Source: JALZUR01 sp965205365 (lineage in GTDB: Bacteria; Bdellovibrionota; Bdellovibrionia; Bdellovibrionales; UBA1609). From it: a stretch of 64,000 nt of DNA. Both the position numbers and the translations under genes were made by a program. The notes under the pieces were generated by a model. That model was not told the DNA's origin. It did no database searches and saw nothing but the letters and a program-made list of their open reading frames with translations. Numbering within the stretch: position 1 is the first letter of the stretch; every line of letters starts with the position of its first letter. This document shows positions 8,902-17,431 of the stretch, one piece after another. The DNA lies in assembly GCA_965205365.1 (NCBI GenBank), contig CBDBGT010000013.1, forward strand, positions 1-64,000, in the 5' to 3' direction.

Positions 8902-10335
8902 CTAAAATTCTCCAAAGTATTCTTTTAAAAAACTTTTAAAATCCTCACCCTTTAAACGTATAAGCTTAATAAGTTCATATAGTTTTATTTGCTGACTCTT
9001 AATAAGTTCTCCACTTAAATTTTGTGCAACATCTGGAACATTTCCTACTGGAGCAGCTCCTTTACTTAAAATTCCTTTTTCTAAAACCAAGCACTCCCAT
9101 CTTACAAGAATATTAATAGCTGATTCCATTCTAAAATCATATGAATTATAAAAATTCATTTTCTTTTTAAGCTCATCAAGCCTATTTACAGGATAGCCCA
9201 TTTGTTTTGTTTCACAAACTCTATGATAAACCCACCTAATAGTATTTGAATGAGGATGCCCCCATTTAATAAAATCCATTTGCACTTGAATGTCTTCTTG
9301 AGAATAAAATAAATAGCAGTTAGAGTTTTCACCATCTCTACCTGCTCTTCCGAATTCCTGGACATATGCCTCTATGGAGCCTGGCAATTCAAAATGCACC
9401 ACTGATCTAATATTAGGCTTGTCTACCCCTAAACCAAAGGCTGGCGTTGCCAGCATTAAATCACAATGACCTTTAATAAATTTTTTCTGATTTTTACGCC
9501 TTATGTGGCTTAAAAGTTTTGAATGATATTTTACGTGATAAAATCCAATTTCTTCTAAAAATTCACCAAATTGCTCTAAATTTTTAATCAGTGAGAAATA
9601 AATTAAACATGGACCTTTTCTTGTTTCAATGAGCTCTATAATGTTTTTTCTCTTTTCTTCAAAATCAAAGCACAACTGAGTATGACAAAAAAGATTCTTT
9701 CGAATAATTGAATCATGGTGTCTACATGTATTTTCTAATTCTAAGCCTAGTATTTTAACAACATCTTCTTGGGTTTTTAAAGTCGCTGTTGCTGTGCAAG
9801 CTAATGTTGGAGGTTTTCCTAAAAATTCTCTAATTTCACCAACCTTAGAATAATCTGGCCGAAAATCATGCCCCCACTGAGAAGCACAATGGGCCTCATC
9901 TAAAACAAAAAAATCTGGCTTTCTCTTACTTAGAGCCTTACAAAACCCCTCTCTTCCAAAGCGCTCAGGAGTAACAAAAAATAAATTGCAACACCCCTTT
10001 GACCAAGACTCTAGGGCAGCCTTACGCTCTTTATAATCTTGCTGAGAATGCATGCAGGAAGCTTTAAGTCCAAACCTTTTAGCACTAGCTACTTGATCAT
10101 CCATTAAAGCTATTAATGGAGACAAAACCAGTACCGAGGAGTCTAATGCTAAATATTGATAAATTAGGCTTTTTCCACCTCCTGTGGGTTTTCTTAGGAA
10201 AACATTCTCGCTTAATTTCAATGCAGAGATGGACTCAAATTGATGAAGTCTAAAAGAATCATGACCAAAGTACTTTTTAAGGGTCTGTAATTCTTCTAAT
10301 GTTGGAGCCTTAGAGACTATTTTCATAAATTCCAT
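8902..10335 (-). CDS. recQ: RecQ-family ATP-dependent DNA helicase
   Basis: 477 aa, shorter than E. coli RecQ (about 610). Helicase motifs are intact: FRLHQFE (motif 0), PTGGGKS (Walker A, 50-56), SPLIALMDDQV, DEAHCASQWGHDFRPDY (Walker B from 146, plus the aromatic-rich loop), ACTATAT, GLGVDKPNIR and QEFGRAGRDG. After the helicase core the four-Cys zinc-binding motif of RecQ is not visible and there is no HRDC domain. The C-terminal 130 residues look like a reduced winged-helix region. It resembles the short RecQ-like enzymes of some phyla. First gene of the operon, divergent from fusA with 92 bp between. Confidence 0.9.
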   Translation of the reverse strand: MEFMKIVSKAPTLEELQTLKKYFGHDSFRLHQFESISALKLSENVFLRKPTGGGKSLIYQYLALDSSVLVLSPLIALMDDQVASAKRFGLKASCMHSQQDYKERKAALESWSKGCCNLFFVTPERFGREGFCKALSKRKPDFFVLDEAHCASQWGHDFRPDYSKVGEIREFLGKPPTLACTATATLKTQEDVVKILGLELENTCRHHDSIIRKNLFCHTQLCFDFEEKRKNIIELIETRKGPCLIYFSLIKNLEQFGEFLEEIGFYHVKYHSKLLSHIRRKNQKKFIKGHCDLMLATPAFGLGVDKPNIRSVVHFELPGSIEAYVQEFGRAGRDGENSNCYLFYSQEDIQVQMDFIKWGHPHSNTIRWVYHRVCETKQMGYPVNRLDELKKKMNFYNSYDFRMESAINILVRWECLVLEKGILSKGAAPVGNVPDVAQNLSGELIKSQQIKLYELIKLIRLKGEDFKSFLKEYFGEF

Positions 10336-10369
10336 GCTTCCATTGTTTTCAAATTCCTGCTAGATATTT

Positions 10370-10397
10370 TTGACTATGAGTAGCATTAATCTAATTT
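10370..10397 (+). promoter_or_regulatory. Probable sigma-70-type promoter of fusA
   Basis: TTGACT (10370-10375) and TAATTT (10392-10397) are separated by 16 bp. They lie in the 92-bp gap between divergent recQ and fusA, about 30 bp before the fusA start. Placement supports it, but the match is by eye only and AT-rich sequence makes chance matches common. Confidence 0.4.
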
Positions 10398-10427
10398 AAA
10401 GCCGCTATGTTTTTTAAGGAGCACCTC

Positions 10428-12533
10428 ATGACAAAAGCTTGGGACCTAAGCACAGTCCGCAATATCGGTATTTCAGCCCACATCGATTCTGGTAAAACAA
10501 CTCTTACGGAAAGAATCCTGTTCTACGGTGGTAAAATTCACGCTATCCATGATGTTCGTGGTAAAGACGGTGTAGGCGCAAAAATGGACTCCATGGAACT
10601 TGAAAAAGAACGTGGAATCACCATTCAATCTGCTGCCACAAACGTTGATTGGAAAGATATTGAAATTAATATTATCGATACTCCTGGTCACGTGGATTTT
10701 ACTGTTGAAGTTGAAAGGTCACTTCGTGTCCTTGATGGAGCCATCCTAGTACTGTGTGGTGTTGCTGGTGTTCAATCACAGTCCATTACAGTTGATAGAC
10801 AAATGAAGCGTTATAATGTTCCTAGAGTTGCCTTTGTGAACAAACTTGATCGCTCTGGAGCTAATCCTTTTAAAGTTATGACAGCCTTAAGAGAAAAACT
10901 TCACCATAATGCTGTTATGGCTCAAATTCCAATAGGAGTAGAGGAAAAACATGAAGGTGTTATAGATTTAGTAAAAATGAAGGCCTACTATTTTGAAGGT
11001 GACAATGGTGAAAATATCATGGAAAAAGAAATCCCTACTGATTTAGTTGACCAGGCTCAAGAGTATAGAAAAACCCTTATTTCAGTTGCTGCTGACTTTG
11101 ATGATACTGTTGGTGAAAAATTCTTAATGGAAGAAGACCCTACTGAAGCTGAGTTAAAAACAGCTATTAAAAAAGGGGTTTTATCTCTTAAATTTACACC
11201 TGTTTTTTGCGGCTCTGCTTATAAAAATAAAGGCGTTCAAAAGCTTTTAGATGCTGTTCAAGACTATCTCCCAAACCCTCTTGAAATCACCAACACAGGT
11301 TTAAATCAAGATGATAATGAAAACCAAATCACTCTCACCAATGACCCTAAGGCCCCACTGGTTGCTCTAGCCTTTAAACTTGAAGAGGGTCAGTACGGAC
11401 AACTTACTTATATGAGAGTTTACCAAGGGAGTCTTAAAAAAGGTGAGTTTATTTATAATATGACAAGCCAAAAGAAAGTTAAAATCCCTAGAATTGTTCG
11501 AATGAATTCAAATGAAATGCAGGATATAGATGAGGCAAAAGCTGGCGACATTGTTGCACTATTTGGTGTAGACTGCGCCTCTGGTGACACTTTCACTGAT
11601 GGACGAGCAAATATCACAATGACCTCTATGTTTGTTCCTAACGCCGTGATTTCTTTAGCTGTAATACCAAAAGACAAGGGTGGCGCATCTAACTTTACAA
11701 AAGCATTAAATAAATTTCGAAAGGAAGATCCAACTTTTAGAGTTCATAGAGATGAAGAGTCTGGGCAAACCATTATTTCTGGAATGGGTGAGCTTCACCT
11801 AGAGGTTTATGTTGAACGTATGAAGCGTGAGTTTAAAATTGAAGTTGAAACGGGAAAACCACAGGTTGCTTATAGAGAAACCATCGCCATTGCTGCAGAC
11901 TACGACTATACTCACAAAAAACAAACTGGTGGCTCTGGACAATATGCAAAAGTTATTGGTTCAATTAAACCCCTAGACCCTAACTCTGAAAATCTTTATG
12001 AATTTAATAATAAAATAACTGGTGGACGTATTCCTAAAGAGTACATCGGTGCTTGTGATAAAGGTTTCCAGGATCAAATGCAAAAAGGCACCCTCATTGG
12101 TGCACAAGTAGTAGGCGTTAGCGTGAACCTACTTGATGGAGCTTATCATGATGTAGACTCCTCTGAAATGGCTTTTAAGATTTGCTCAATGGGTGCTTTT
12201 AAAGAAGCTTATGCAAAAGCTCAACCATCAGCTTTAGAGCCTATGATGAAAGTTGAAGTTTCTGCTCCTGAAGAGTTTCAAGGAAGCGTTATGGGGCAAA
12301 TCAACCAAAGGCGAGGAATCATCCAAGGTTCAAACGCAAACGAAGGCTTCTCTACTGTAGAAGCTGAAGTTCCACTGTCTGAAATGTTTGGTTATTCAAC
12401 AGAGCTTCGATCAGCAACACAAGGAAAAGGTGAGTTTACTATGGAGTTTACAAGGTATGCAAAATGTCCACGTAACATTCAAGATGAGCTTGTAAAAATT
12501 TACGCAGCTAAAAAAGCTGAGGAGAGCAAATAA
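10428..12533 (+). CDS. fusA: Elongation factor G, mitochondrial/spd-type
   Basis: 701 aa from the ATG at 10428, chosen because AAGGAG (10416-10421) sits 6 bases before it; an ATG at 10407 lies upstream of that site. It is the translocase GTPase of protein synthesis. AHIDSGKTT (17-25), RGITIQSAAT, DTPGHVDFTVEVERSLR and NKLDRSG form the G domain; VEVSAPEEFQGSVMGQINQR lies in domain V. The variant P-loop (IDSG rather than VDHG or IDAG) and HDVRGKDGVGAKMDSMELEK are typical of mitochondrial EF-G1 and the spirochaete/planctomycete/deltaproteobacterial spdEFG1 group. In that group a second paralogue (spdEFG2) often handles ribosome recycling, so a second copy may exist elsewhere. Runs into dcd 4 bp later. 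Confidence 0.97.
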   Translation: MTKAWDLSTVRNIGISAHIDSGKTTLTERILFYGGKIHAIHDVRGKDGVGAKMDSMELEKERGITIQSAATNVDWKDIEINIIDTPGHVDFTVEVERSLRVLDGAILVLCGVAGVQSQSITVDRQMKRYNVPRVAFVNKLDRSGANPFKVMTALREKLHHNAVMAQIPIGVEEKHEGVIDLVKMKAYYFEGDNGENIMEKEIPTDLVDQAQEYRKTLISVAADFDDTVGEKFLMEEDPTEAELKTAIKKGVLSLKFTPVFCGSAYKNKGVQKLLDAVQDYLPNPLEITNTGLNQDDNENQITLTNDPKAPLVALAFKLEEGQYGQLTYMRVYQGSLKKGEFIYNMTSQKKVKIPRIVRMNSNEMQDIDEAKAGDIVALFGVDCASGDTFTDGRANITMTSMFVPNAVISLAVIPKDKGGASNFTKALNKFRKEDPTFRVHRDEESGQTIISGMGELHLEVYVERMKREFKIEVETGKPQVAYRETIAIAADYDYTHKKQTGGSGQYAKVIGSIKPLDPNSENLYEFNNKITGGRIPKEYIGACDKGFQDQMQKGTLIGAQVVGVSVNLLDGAYHDVDSSEMAFKICSMGAFKEAYAKAQPSALEPMMKVEVSAPEEFQGSVMGQINQRRGIIQGSNANEGFSTVEAEVPLSEMFGYSTELRSATQGKGEFTMEFTRYAKCPRNIQDELVKIYAAKKAEESK

Positions 12534-12537
12534 TAAT

Positions 12538-13071
12538 ATGATCTTATCTGACGGCACTATCAAAGCTTTGTTAGCAAAAGAGACTCTAAAAGTAAGTCCT
12601 TTATGTAAAGAATCCATTCAACCAGCGTCCATTGATTTACGCCTAGGAACACACTACCTAACCGTTGAAGACCAATATATGTCATCAGGGTGTATTCTAC
12701 TTTCTAAAGAAATTAAGTACCGTGAGCTTAAAGGAAGTACCATGATTATTCCTCCTCACTCATTCCTATTGGCAACAACAATGGAGTACGTTGAGCTTCC
12801 TGACAATATGACAGCTTTTGTTGAAGGCCGTAGCTCTGTTGGAAGAATGGGCTTATTCATCCAAAATGCTGGATGGGTTGACCCTGGCTTTAAAGGTGAA
12901 CTCACTTTAGAGCTTTACAATGCAAACTCTTTGCCTATTAAGCTTGAGGCTGGGAGAAGAATTTGTCAGCTAGTCCTATGCTCCATGGATAAAGCAGCAC
13001 TAAAGCCGTATAATGGAAAATACCAAGGACAAAGAAAATCCACTGGAAGCCGCGTTTTTCAGGATCTTTAA
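12538..13071 (+). CDS. dcd: dCTP deaminase
   Basis: 177 aa. It deaminates dCTP to dUTP for thymidylate synthesis. Motifs: IQPASIDLRLG (about 28-38), FVEGRSSVGRMGLFIQNAG (PRPP-free dUTPase-fold motif), DPGFKGELTLELYN with the catalytic Glu region, and the C-terminal YQGQRKSTGSR that closes over the triphosphate. The GRSS-GRMG and YQGQR motifs resemble the bifunctional dCTP deaminase/dUTPase type more than E. coli Dcd; which activity applies is undecided. Four bp behind fusA, so co-transcribed. Confidence 0.93.
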   Translation: MILSDGTIKALLAKETLKVSPLCKESIQPASIDLRLGTHYLTVEDQYMSSGCILLSKEIKYRELKGSTMIIPPHSFLLATTMEYVELPDNMTAFVEGRSSVGRMGLFIQNAGWVDPGFKGELTLELYNANSLPIKLEAGRRICQLVLCSMDKAALKPYNGKYQGQRKSTGSRVFQDL

Positions 13072-13234
13072 GCTGACTTAAAACTATTTTTAAATTTAAA
13101 GGCTAGATTTAAGGATAAAAGTGTTTTTAAGGTGATTTTTTAAGAGTTTTAATTCCTATACCCATCTCTTTTTATTTACAAACCCTTAAAATATGTAGTA
13201 AGTTGTTCCTCTAACAGGAGTATTTGATACCTAT

Positions 13235-13336
13235 ATGGACGACGTTCCCATGCTTGGTTTTCAAGCAGAAGAAAAAATATTAAATTTTCTATGTAATTCT
13301 TTAAGTCAAGATTTTATCTATGTGGTAAAACCATGA
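13235..13336 (+). CDS. Small ORF of 33 codons coupled to the CNNM gene
   Basis: The frame starts at ATG 13235 and ends with a TGA overlapping the next start as ATGA (13333-13336). ACAGGAG lies 14 bases upstream, a longer spacing than usual. The peptide (MDDVPMLGFQAEEKILNFLC...) has no recognisable domain, signal or membrane segment. The ATGA overlap suggests real translation that feeds the downstream gene, but the frame may be chance or the remnant of a longer gene. Confidence 0.3.
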   Translation: MDDVPMLGFQAEEKILNFLCNSLSQDFIYVVKP

Positions 13337-14391
13337 GCCTTCTTATAACTTATTTAGTTTTATCAGTTGTTGTTTCCTTTCTGTGCTCACTTTTAGAGTC
13401 TGTGATTCTGTCTTTATCCCCTACTTATATTGCAGTTTTAGAAAAGAAAAATCATAAACGAGGCGCCCTCTTATCTCATTTAAAAGACAATATTGATCGA
13501 CCACTTGCTGCTATTTTAGCTCTAAACACCACTGCAAATACAGTGGGAGCAGCCGGTGTTGGCGCACAGGTTTTGAGTATTTGGGGCAGTGAAGGGTTTG
13601 CCATTGCTTCAGGAGCCTTAACTTTCACAATTTTAGTATTTTCAGAAATCATTCCTAAAACCCTAGGAGCCGCACATTCAAAAAGACTTGCTCCGTTTTG
13701 TGCTATTATAATTAAATATCTAATTTATTTGACCTATCCTTTTGTTTTATTCTCTGAATTTCTGAACAACATTCTAAGCTCCAGCGATGACACCTCCATG
13801 ACAAGAGAGGAGATGATTGTCACTGCAGAGCTTGGAGTAGATGATGGTGTTATTCGAAAAAATGAAAGCCTTGTAATTCAAAATCTACTGACACTAAATA
13901 AACTTGAAGTTACTGACATTATGACACCAAGATCCGTAATCTTTTCATTAAATGGAGAAAGCTCTGTTGGGCAAGTTTTTATAGATCACAAAAGTATTGA
14001 GTTTTCTAGAATCCCAATATTTAAAAAAAATCTAGACAATATAATTGGATTTGTACTTAGATACAAACTCATGGAGGCTTACTCTCAAGACCTAGACAAT
14101 CTAGCAATTGAAAAACTAGCAAAACCTATTCACTCAGTCCCTGACACCATTACAGTTGCTGCATGCCTTGATCAATTCATAAAAAGGAAAGAACATATTT
14201 TTATAGTAGTGAATGAGTATGGTGAATCTGAAGGAATTGTTACCTTAGAAGATGTTGTAGAAACTCTTTTAGGTGTTGAAATTGTAGATGAATTTGACTC
14301 CGTTGAGGATTTACGCAAGCATGCTCGTGATCTATGGCAAAATAGAAAAAATGCTATGATACATCTTCAAAAACCTGCTACAGACACTTAA
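13333..14391 (+). CDS. CNNM (DUF21) plus CBS-pair membrane protein, CorC/HlyC family
   Basis: 352 aa. The N-terminal part (1-140) is a DUF21/CNNM membrane domain with about four hydrophobic segments (LLITYLVLSVVVSFLCSLLE; AILALNTTANTVGAAGVGAQ; FTILVFSEIIPKTLGA; KYLIYLTYPFVLFSEF). The family handles Mg2+ or other divalent cations. Two CBS domains follow (about 190-310: VTDIMTPRSVIFSLNG, then HIFIVVNEYGESEGIVTLED, ending ETLLGVEIVDEFD). The C-terminal CorC_HlyC domain of longer members is missing. The start overlaps the small upstream frame (ATGA), and pyrE starts 10 bp after the stop. Confidence 0.9.
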   Translation: MSLLITYLVLSVVVSFLCSLLESVILSLSPTYIAVLEKKNHKRGALLSHLKDNIDRPLAAILALNTTANTVGAAGVGAQVLSIWGSEGFAIASGALTFTILVFSEIIPKTLGAAHSKRLAPFCAIIIKYLIYLTYPFVLFSEFLNNILSSSDDTSMTREEMIVTAELGVDDGVIRKNESLVIQNLLTLNKLEVTDIMTPRSVIFSLNGESSVGQVFIDHKSIEFSRIPIFKKNLDNIIGFVLRYKLMEAYSQDLDNLAIEKLAKPIHSVPDTITVAACLDQFIKRKEHIFIVVNEYGESEGIVTLEDVVETLLGVEIVDEFDSVEDLRKHARDLWQNRKNAMIHLQKPATDT

Positions 14392-14401
14392 AAAAAATCT
14401 T

Positions 14402-14932
14402 ATGAAATACAATAAAGATCTTGCAAAAAAAATTTATGACATTTCACATATCACTGGAAATTTTTTACTAAGATCAGGACAGCGCTCAACAGAGTACTTT
14501 GACAAATATCGCTTTGAAGCCAATCCTTTTATATTATCTAAAATAGCTAAGGAGTTTACTCCATATATAAAGCCAGAACATTTTGCCTTAGCAGGTTTAG
14601 AAACTGGTGGCATTCCCCTAGCCACAGCACTTTCTCTTGCTTCAGGAAAGCCTGTTTGTTTTGTAAGAAAAAAACCTAAAAACTATGGCACCTGTCAGTT
14701 TGCAGAAGGCCTTGATATTAAAAATAAAAACCTTTTAGTAATTGAAGATGTGGTTACTACTGGAGGTCAACTAGAAGAATCCATAAAAGCTCTACGCTCT
14801 TCTGGAGCTGTTATAACACATACACTATGTGTCATCATGCGAGGGCCTAAGGAAAAAATTAAAACAGTTTTTAAAAACGAACTTAATGTAGAGCTTAACT
14901 GGCTTTTTACTAAAGAACAACTCTCACCTTAA
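14402..14932 (+). CDS. pyrE: Orotate phosphoribosyltransferase
   Basis: 176 aa. It makes orotidine 5'-phosphate from orotate and PRPP in pyrimidine synthesis. The type I phosphoribosyltransferase signature LLVIEDVVTTGGQLEESIKA (about 116-135) binds PRPP. GNFLLRSGQRSTEYFDKYRF (about 19-38) is the orotate-side N-terminal motif, and LAGLETGGIPLATALSLASG and VCFVRKKPKNYGT match PyrE. Slightly short at the C-terminus compared with the roughly 200-aa norm. It closes the fusA-dcd-CNNM run; IS debris begins about 25 bp downstream. Confidence 0.93.
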   Translation: MKYNKDLAKKIYDISHITGNFLLRSGQRSTEYFDKYRFEANPFILSKIAKEFTPYIKPEHFALAGLETGGIPLATALSLASGKPVCFVRKKPKNYGTCQFAEGLDIKNKNLLVIEDVVTTGGQLEESIKALRSSGAVITHTLCVIMRGPKEKIKTVFKNELNVELNWLFTKEQLSP

Positions 14933-14957
14933 AAACCTAAATATCAGCTTAAAAAAA

Positions 14958-15055
14958 ATTTGCTCTTTAACTAAGGAAATCTAGTTCTTTCCCTTAAATT
15001 TCAAAACCTAATAAATTTTCTTTAAAATAGAGGTGGCCTTAGATGCAAGGTAAGC
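14958..15055 (-). mobile_element. Remnant of an IS1634-like transposase, 3' end
   Basis: This stretch aligns by eye with 18591-18686, the last ~95 bp of the complete IS1634-like transposase gene (shared TTTGCTCTTTAACTA, then CTTTAAAA and TCTTAGAT or CTTAGAT pieces). Many substitutions have accumulated and no frame survives. It marks an old insertion directly after pyrE. The ~90 bp that follow (to 15146) show nothing I recognise. Confidence 0.7.
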
Positions 15056-15146
15056 GCCCTAAAACACCCCTATGAATCCTTGTGTAGAAAGTTTATAAGG
15101 GGCCTCCTTAAACAGAAGGCGTGTAATGTTAAAAAAGAACTTAGCT

Positions 15147-16007
15147 AACCCGAGCTCAGACTGTTTAAATCTGGTTTAACACTCTATTTTCATGGCACGT
15201 ATTGCTGGTTTAAAAGGGCGGAGACAATATGCAGAGCTAATGCTCATAAAAGATTCACTATAAAGTTTTTTAAGACTTTGGTGTCTTGAGTGTTCAATGT
15301 GAAACTCTTCCTTTAAAATTCTAAAAACAGTCTCAACAATATATCTTTTTCTCAGTAAAAGTTTATGAAAAAGTGGTACAAACTTATTTTTCATATTTGA
15401 TTTTAAATGAGTAATCAACTTAAACACCTTTGCCCATAAGTTTTTTAAAGAGGTTCTTTTAAGATATATCCCTTATCTCCGCTTTCCAAACAAACCATCT
15501 GTAAGATTCTCTAAAGGCTTTGTATCATGGACGTTTCCTGGGGTCATAGTGAAGTTTAGGAGCTCTCCTTTATGAGAAATAATAATATGAACTTTAAAAC
15601 CAAAGAGAACCAACCCATTGTTGATTTTTTACGTTTTCAAAGCCCCTTAAAGGTTTTATGGCCACTGATTCTTTTGTTGTTACAAACACTCACGGGGCTC
15701 AGAGTCTAGAATAGATATTCCTGTAATTTGATTCCATGAGTGAGTTTAGGAAAATAAAGAGTTAAGGTGTGCTGAATATTTTTTAAGTTCCACAAACCTA
15801 TTGTAGGACAAGAATTTTTGGAAATAAGGTTTTAGAAATTTTTGAACATAGCCTATATAAAAAGCTTTAAAATTTCTAAAACCAGAAAACTGGAACAACA
15901 AAGAGATTGTGATGACTTCAGATTCAGATAACCCAGGGGGAAAACCCCTCTTCCTTTTACTGGGTGTGAGTTTGCGCTGTTCGTAAATCAAAACACAATT
16001 CCCTGCC
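15147..16007 (-). mobile_element. Degenerate IS982-family element, 5'-truncated
   Basis: The left edge (AACCCGAGCTCAGACTGTTT) matches the IS982 inverted repeat at 52571. Two broken transposase pieces remain: 15176-15427 (C-terminal, LKSNMKNKFVPLFHKLLLRK...EHSRHQS) and 15746-15991 (N-terminal, TPSKRKRGFPPGLSESEVIT...FVELKK). Both are close to the intact IS982 transposase at 52681-53568. The 15428-15745 part is recognisable but frameshifted and shortened. The first ~30 codons and the outer repeat are gone; the element abuts an M15 peptidase fragment. Confidence 0.9.
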
Positions 16008-16008
16008 C

Positions 16009-16209
16009 AGTCTTGCTGTAGACGTGGTACCCTATCCCATAGACTGGAAAGATCTTGATAGGTTTTATCAATTAGTTGGGTTTGTTAAAGGCATAGCAAG
16101 CCAAATGAATATAAAAATAAAGTGTGGTGCGGACTGGGATGGTGACAACGAATTTAAAGACCAGAGCTTTCACGATTTACCGCATTATGAATTGTTAGAA
16201 GTTGAGTGA
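16009..16209 (+). pseudogene. C-terminal fragment of a peptidase M15 (endolysin-like)
   Basis: About 66 codons remain. SLAVDVVPYPIDWKDLDRF matches the zinc-binding Asp region of M15C L,D-peptidases, and GADWDGDNEFKDQSFHDLPHYEL matches the C-terminal motif with the second zinc His and catalytic Glu/His. This family includes phage endolysins that cut peptidoglycan stems. The N-terminal part, including the first HxxxxxxD histidine, has been replaced by the IS982 remnant, so no active enzyme is expected. It points to a former prophage or predation-related lysin; no other phage gene is nearby. Confidence 0.75.
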
Positions 16210-16220
16210 ACAGTATTGCT

Positions 16221-16532
16221 TTAAGCAATCTTTTTTTTGAGTTTTAAAAATTCTTTTTCAAGCTTTTGAAGTCTAGAAGCAATGTTGCTATTTTTTTTAT
16301 TTTCAAAATATTGAAAAATAATATCATTTAAAAGAGTTTGGTATTTAGTACCAAGCTTATTAGCTTCTTCTTCAAGTTTTTCTTTTAAGACAAGATCAAT
16401 CATAGTTGTAATGCGAATTCGGGCATATTTTTGATTAAAATCATCATCAGTAAGAGAGTCTGATTTTGGAAAAACCAATCCTCTTTTTTTTGCATCTTTC
16501 ATAGCCGCACTGGGGGTCATTTTTTTACTCAT
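16221..16532 (-). CDS. Putative ribbon-helix-helix antitoxin-like protein
   Basis: 103 aa, basic at both ends. The middle (ARIRITTMIDLVLKEKLEEEANKLGTKYQTLLNDII) looks like a CopG/BrnA-type ribbon-helix-helix: a short strand, then two helices, with GTKYQTLLN typical of that fold. A Lys/Leu-rich coiled tail follows (ASRLQKLEKEFLKLKKKIA). It overlaps the end of the DUF4160 gene by 8 bp, so the two are coupled. By context it is the DNA-binding antitoxin partner. Family assignment is by pattern only. Confidence 0.6.
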   Translation of the reverse strand: MSKKMTPSAAMKDAKKRGLVFPKSDSLTDDDFNQKYARIRITTMIDLVLKEKLEEEANKLGTKYQTLLNDIIFQYFENKKNSNIASRLQKLEKEFLKLKKKIA

Positions 16533-16791
16533 TGTATTCTCTCCATATTTTTAAAAACATTTCTTTATTTTCATCAATAATTTTAAGAGCTTTTAGTAGA
16601 TTTTTTTCAGTGAATTTTTTTGATTTTATCACTTTAAAAGTTTCAAGTTCTACTTTTGCTTCACCATCAACAGAGGTAATATGAACATGTGGCTTGCCAT
16701 GATCATTAAAATAAATTTTAAAAATTAAGTTGTTAATTCTATAGACCACTGGAATACATATAATAATACACATTATAATATGTATAGTCAA
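16525..16791 (-). CDS. DUF4160-family small protein, possible toxin partner
   Basis: Up to 88 aa. The core PVVYRINNLIFKIYFNDHGK, then PHVHITSVDGEAKVELET and ILKIW/IWREYNE at the end, matches DUF4160, a small family usually found beside another short gene (DUF2442 or a DNA-binding protein) in toxin-antitoxin-like pairs. Family members begin near MPxVxRI, so the first ~14 residues (MTIHIIMCIIIC) are probably not translated; an ATT or GTG at about 16750 may be the start. No ribosome-binding site decides this. Biochemical function of the family is not established. Confidence 0.65.
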   Translation of the reverse strand: MTIHIIMCIIICIPVVYRINNLIFKIYFNDHGKPHVHITSVDGEAKVELETFKVIKSKKFTEKNLLKALKIIDENKEMFLKIWREYNE

Positions 16792-16907
16792 GCAGAATCT
16801 TTGTTTTTTTTAAGCTTCTCGCCAAGTCCTTTCAGAGCGCCTTGTATTCGATCTGATGAACACTGTTTTTATAAAAGCGGTTCTCGATAATAATGATAAT
16901 ATAAGTT

Positions 16908-17417
16908 CTATTGTACACTTTTTTCAGGCTGCCACTTTTTTTCTTTAATCTTAAATTTCAGTGTCTTCGTTTTTGCAGAAGTCTTATCGATGTTCTCGTC
17001 TAGTATTTGATCATGTAGATCATAATTTCTGTCTGGATTTGGAAGTTTTGGGAGGATACTAAATCTTATAAGTCTATCAAACTGTTGAGTTATATCTGCT
17101 TTTCCATTTTCAATTCTTGAGTAATGCTCTTTTGATACACTAAGAATTTTTGAAAACATGGTTGAGCTGTAGCCAATGAAAGTTCTTAAAAATCTGAGCT
17201 CCTCTTTTTTTAAAAGAGTTGTTTTTCTAATAAGGATAGATGCAATTGCAGAAAGAAGCTGGGCTTCATCGCCTAGTCGCCTTATCTCTTCACCACAGTC
17301 AGAGCATTTCACTTGGGTTACATTAAGAAGGGTGATATTGCTTAATCCAGACTCTTTATATTTGTGTGTAATTTTTTTTGATTCAATATTTTTTGAATCA
17401 CATACTGGGCATTTCAT
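16908..17417 (-). CDS. YgiT/MqsA-type zinc-finger HTH antitoxin
   Basis: 169 aa. The N-terminus has two CxxC pairs (CPVC at 3-6, CSDC about 38-41), the YgiT/MqsA zinc finger that grips the toxin. An Xre/MqsA helix-turn-helix follows (LRTFIGYSSTMFSKILSVSK, then EHYSRIENGK). The C-terminal ~50 residues are charged. A strong GGAGG lies just before the ATG. It is the second gene of a pair, 14 bp after a DUF4258 protein, the toxin-first order seen in mqsRA and higBA. It likely represses its own operon. Confidence 0.8.
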   Translation of the reverse strand: MKCPVCDSKNIESKKITHKYKESGLSNITLLNVTQVKCSDCGEEIRRLGDEAQLLSAIASILIRKTTLLKKEELRFLRTFIGYSSTMFSKILSVSKEHYSRIENGKADITQQFDRLIRFSILPKLPNPDRNYDLHDQILDENIDKTSAKTKTLKFKIKEKKWQPEKSVQ

Positions 17418-17431
17418 TTTTAGTCCTCCTT

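Noticed and set aside
16009..16209. Prophage
   Set aside because: One endolysin-like fragment is not enough: no integrase, capsid, terminase or attachment repeat is seen.
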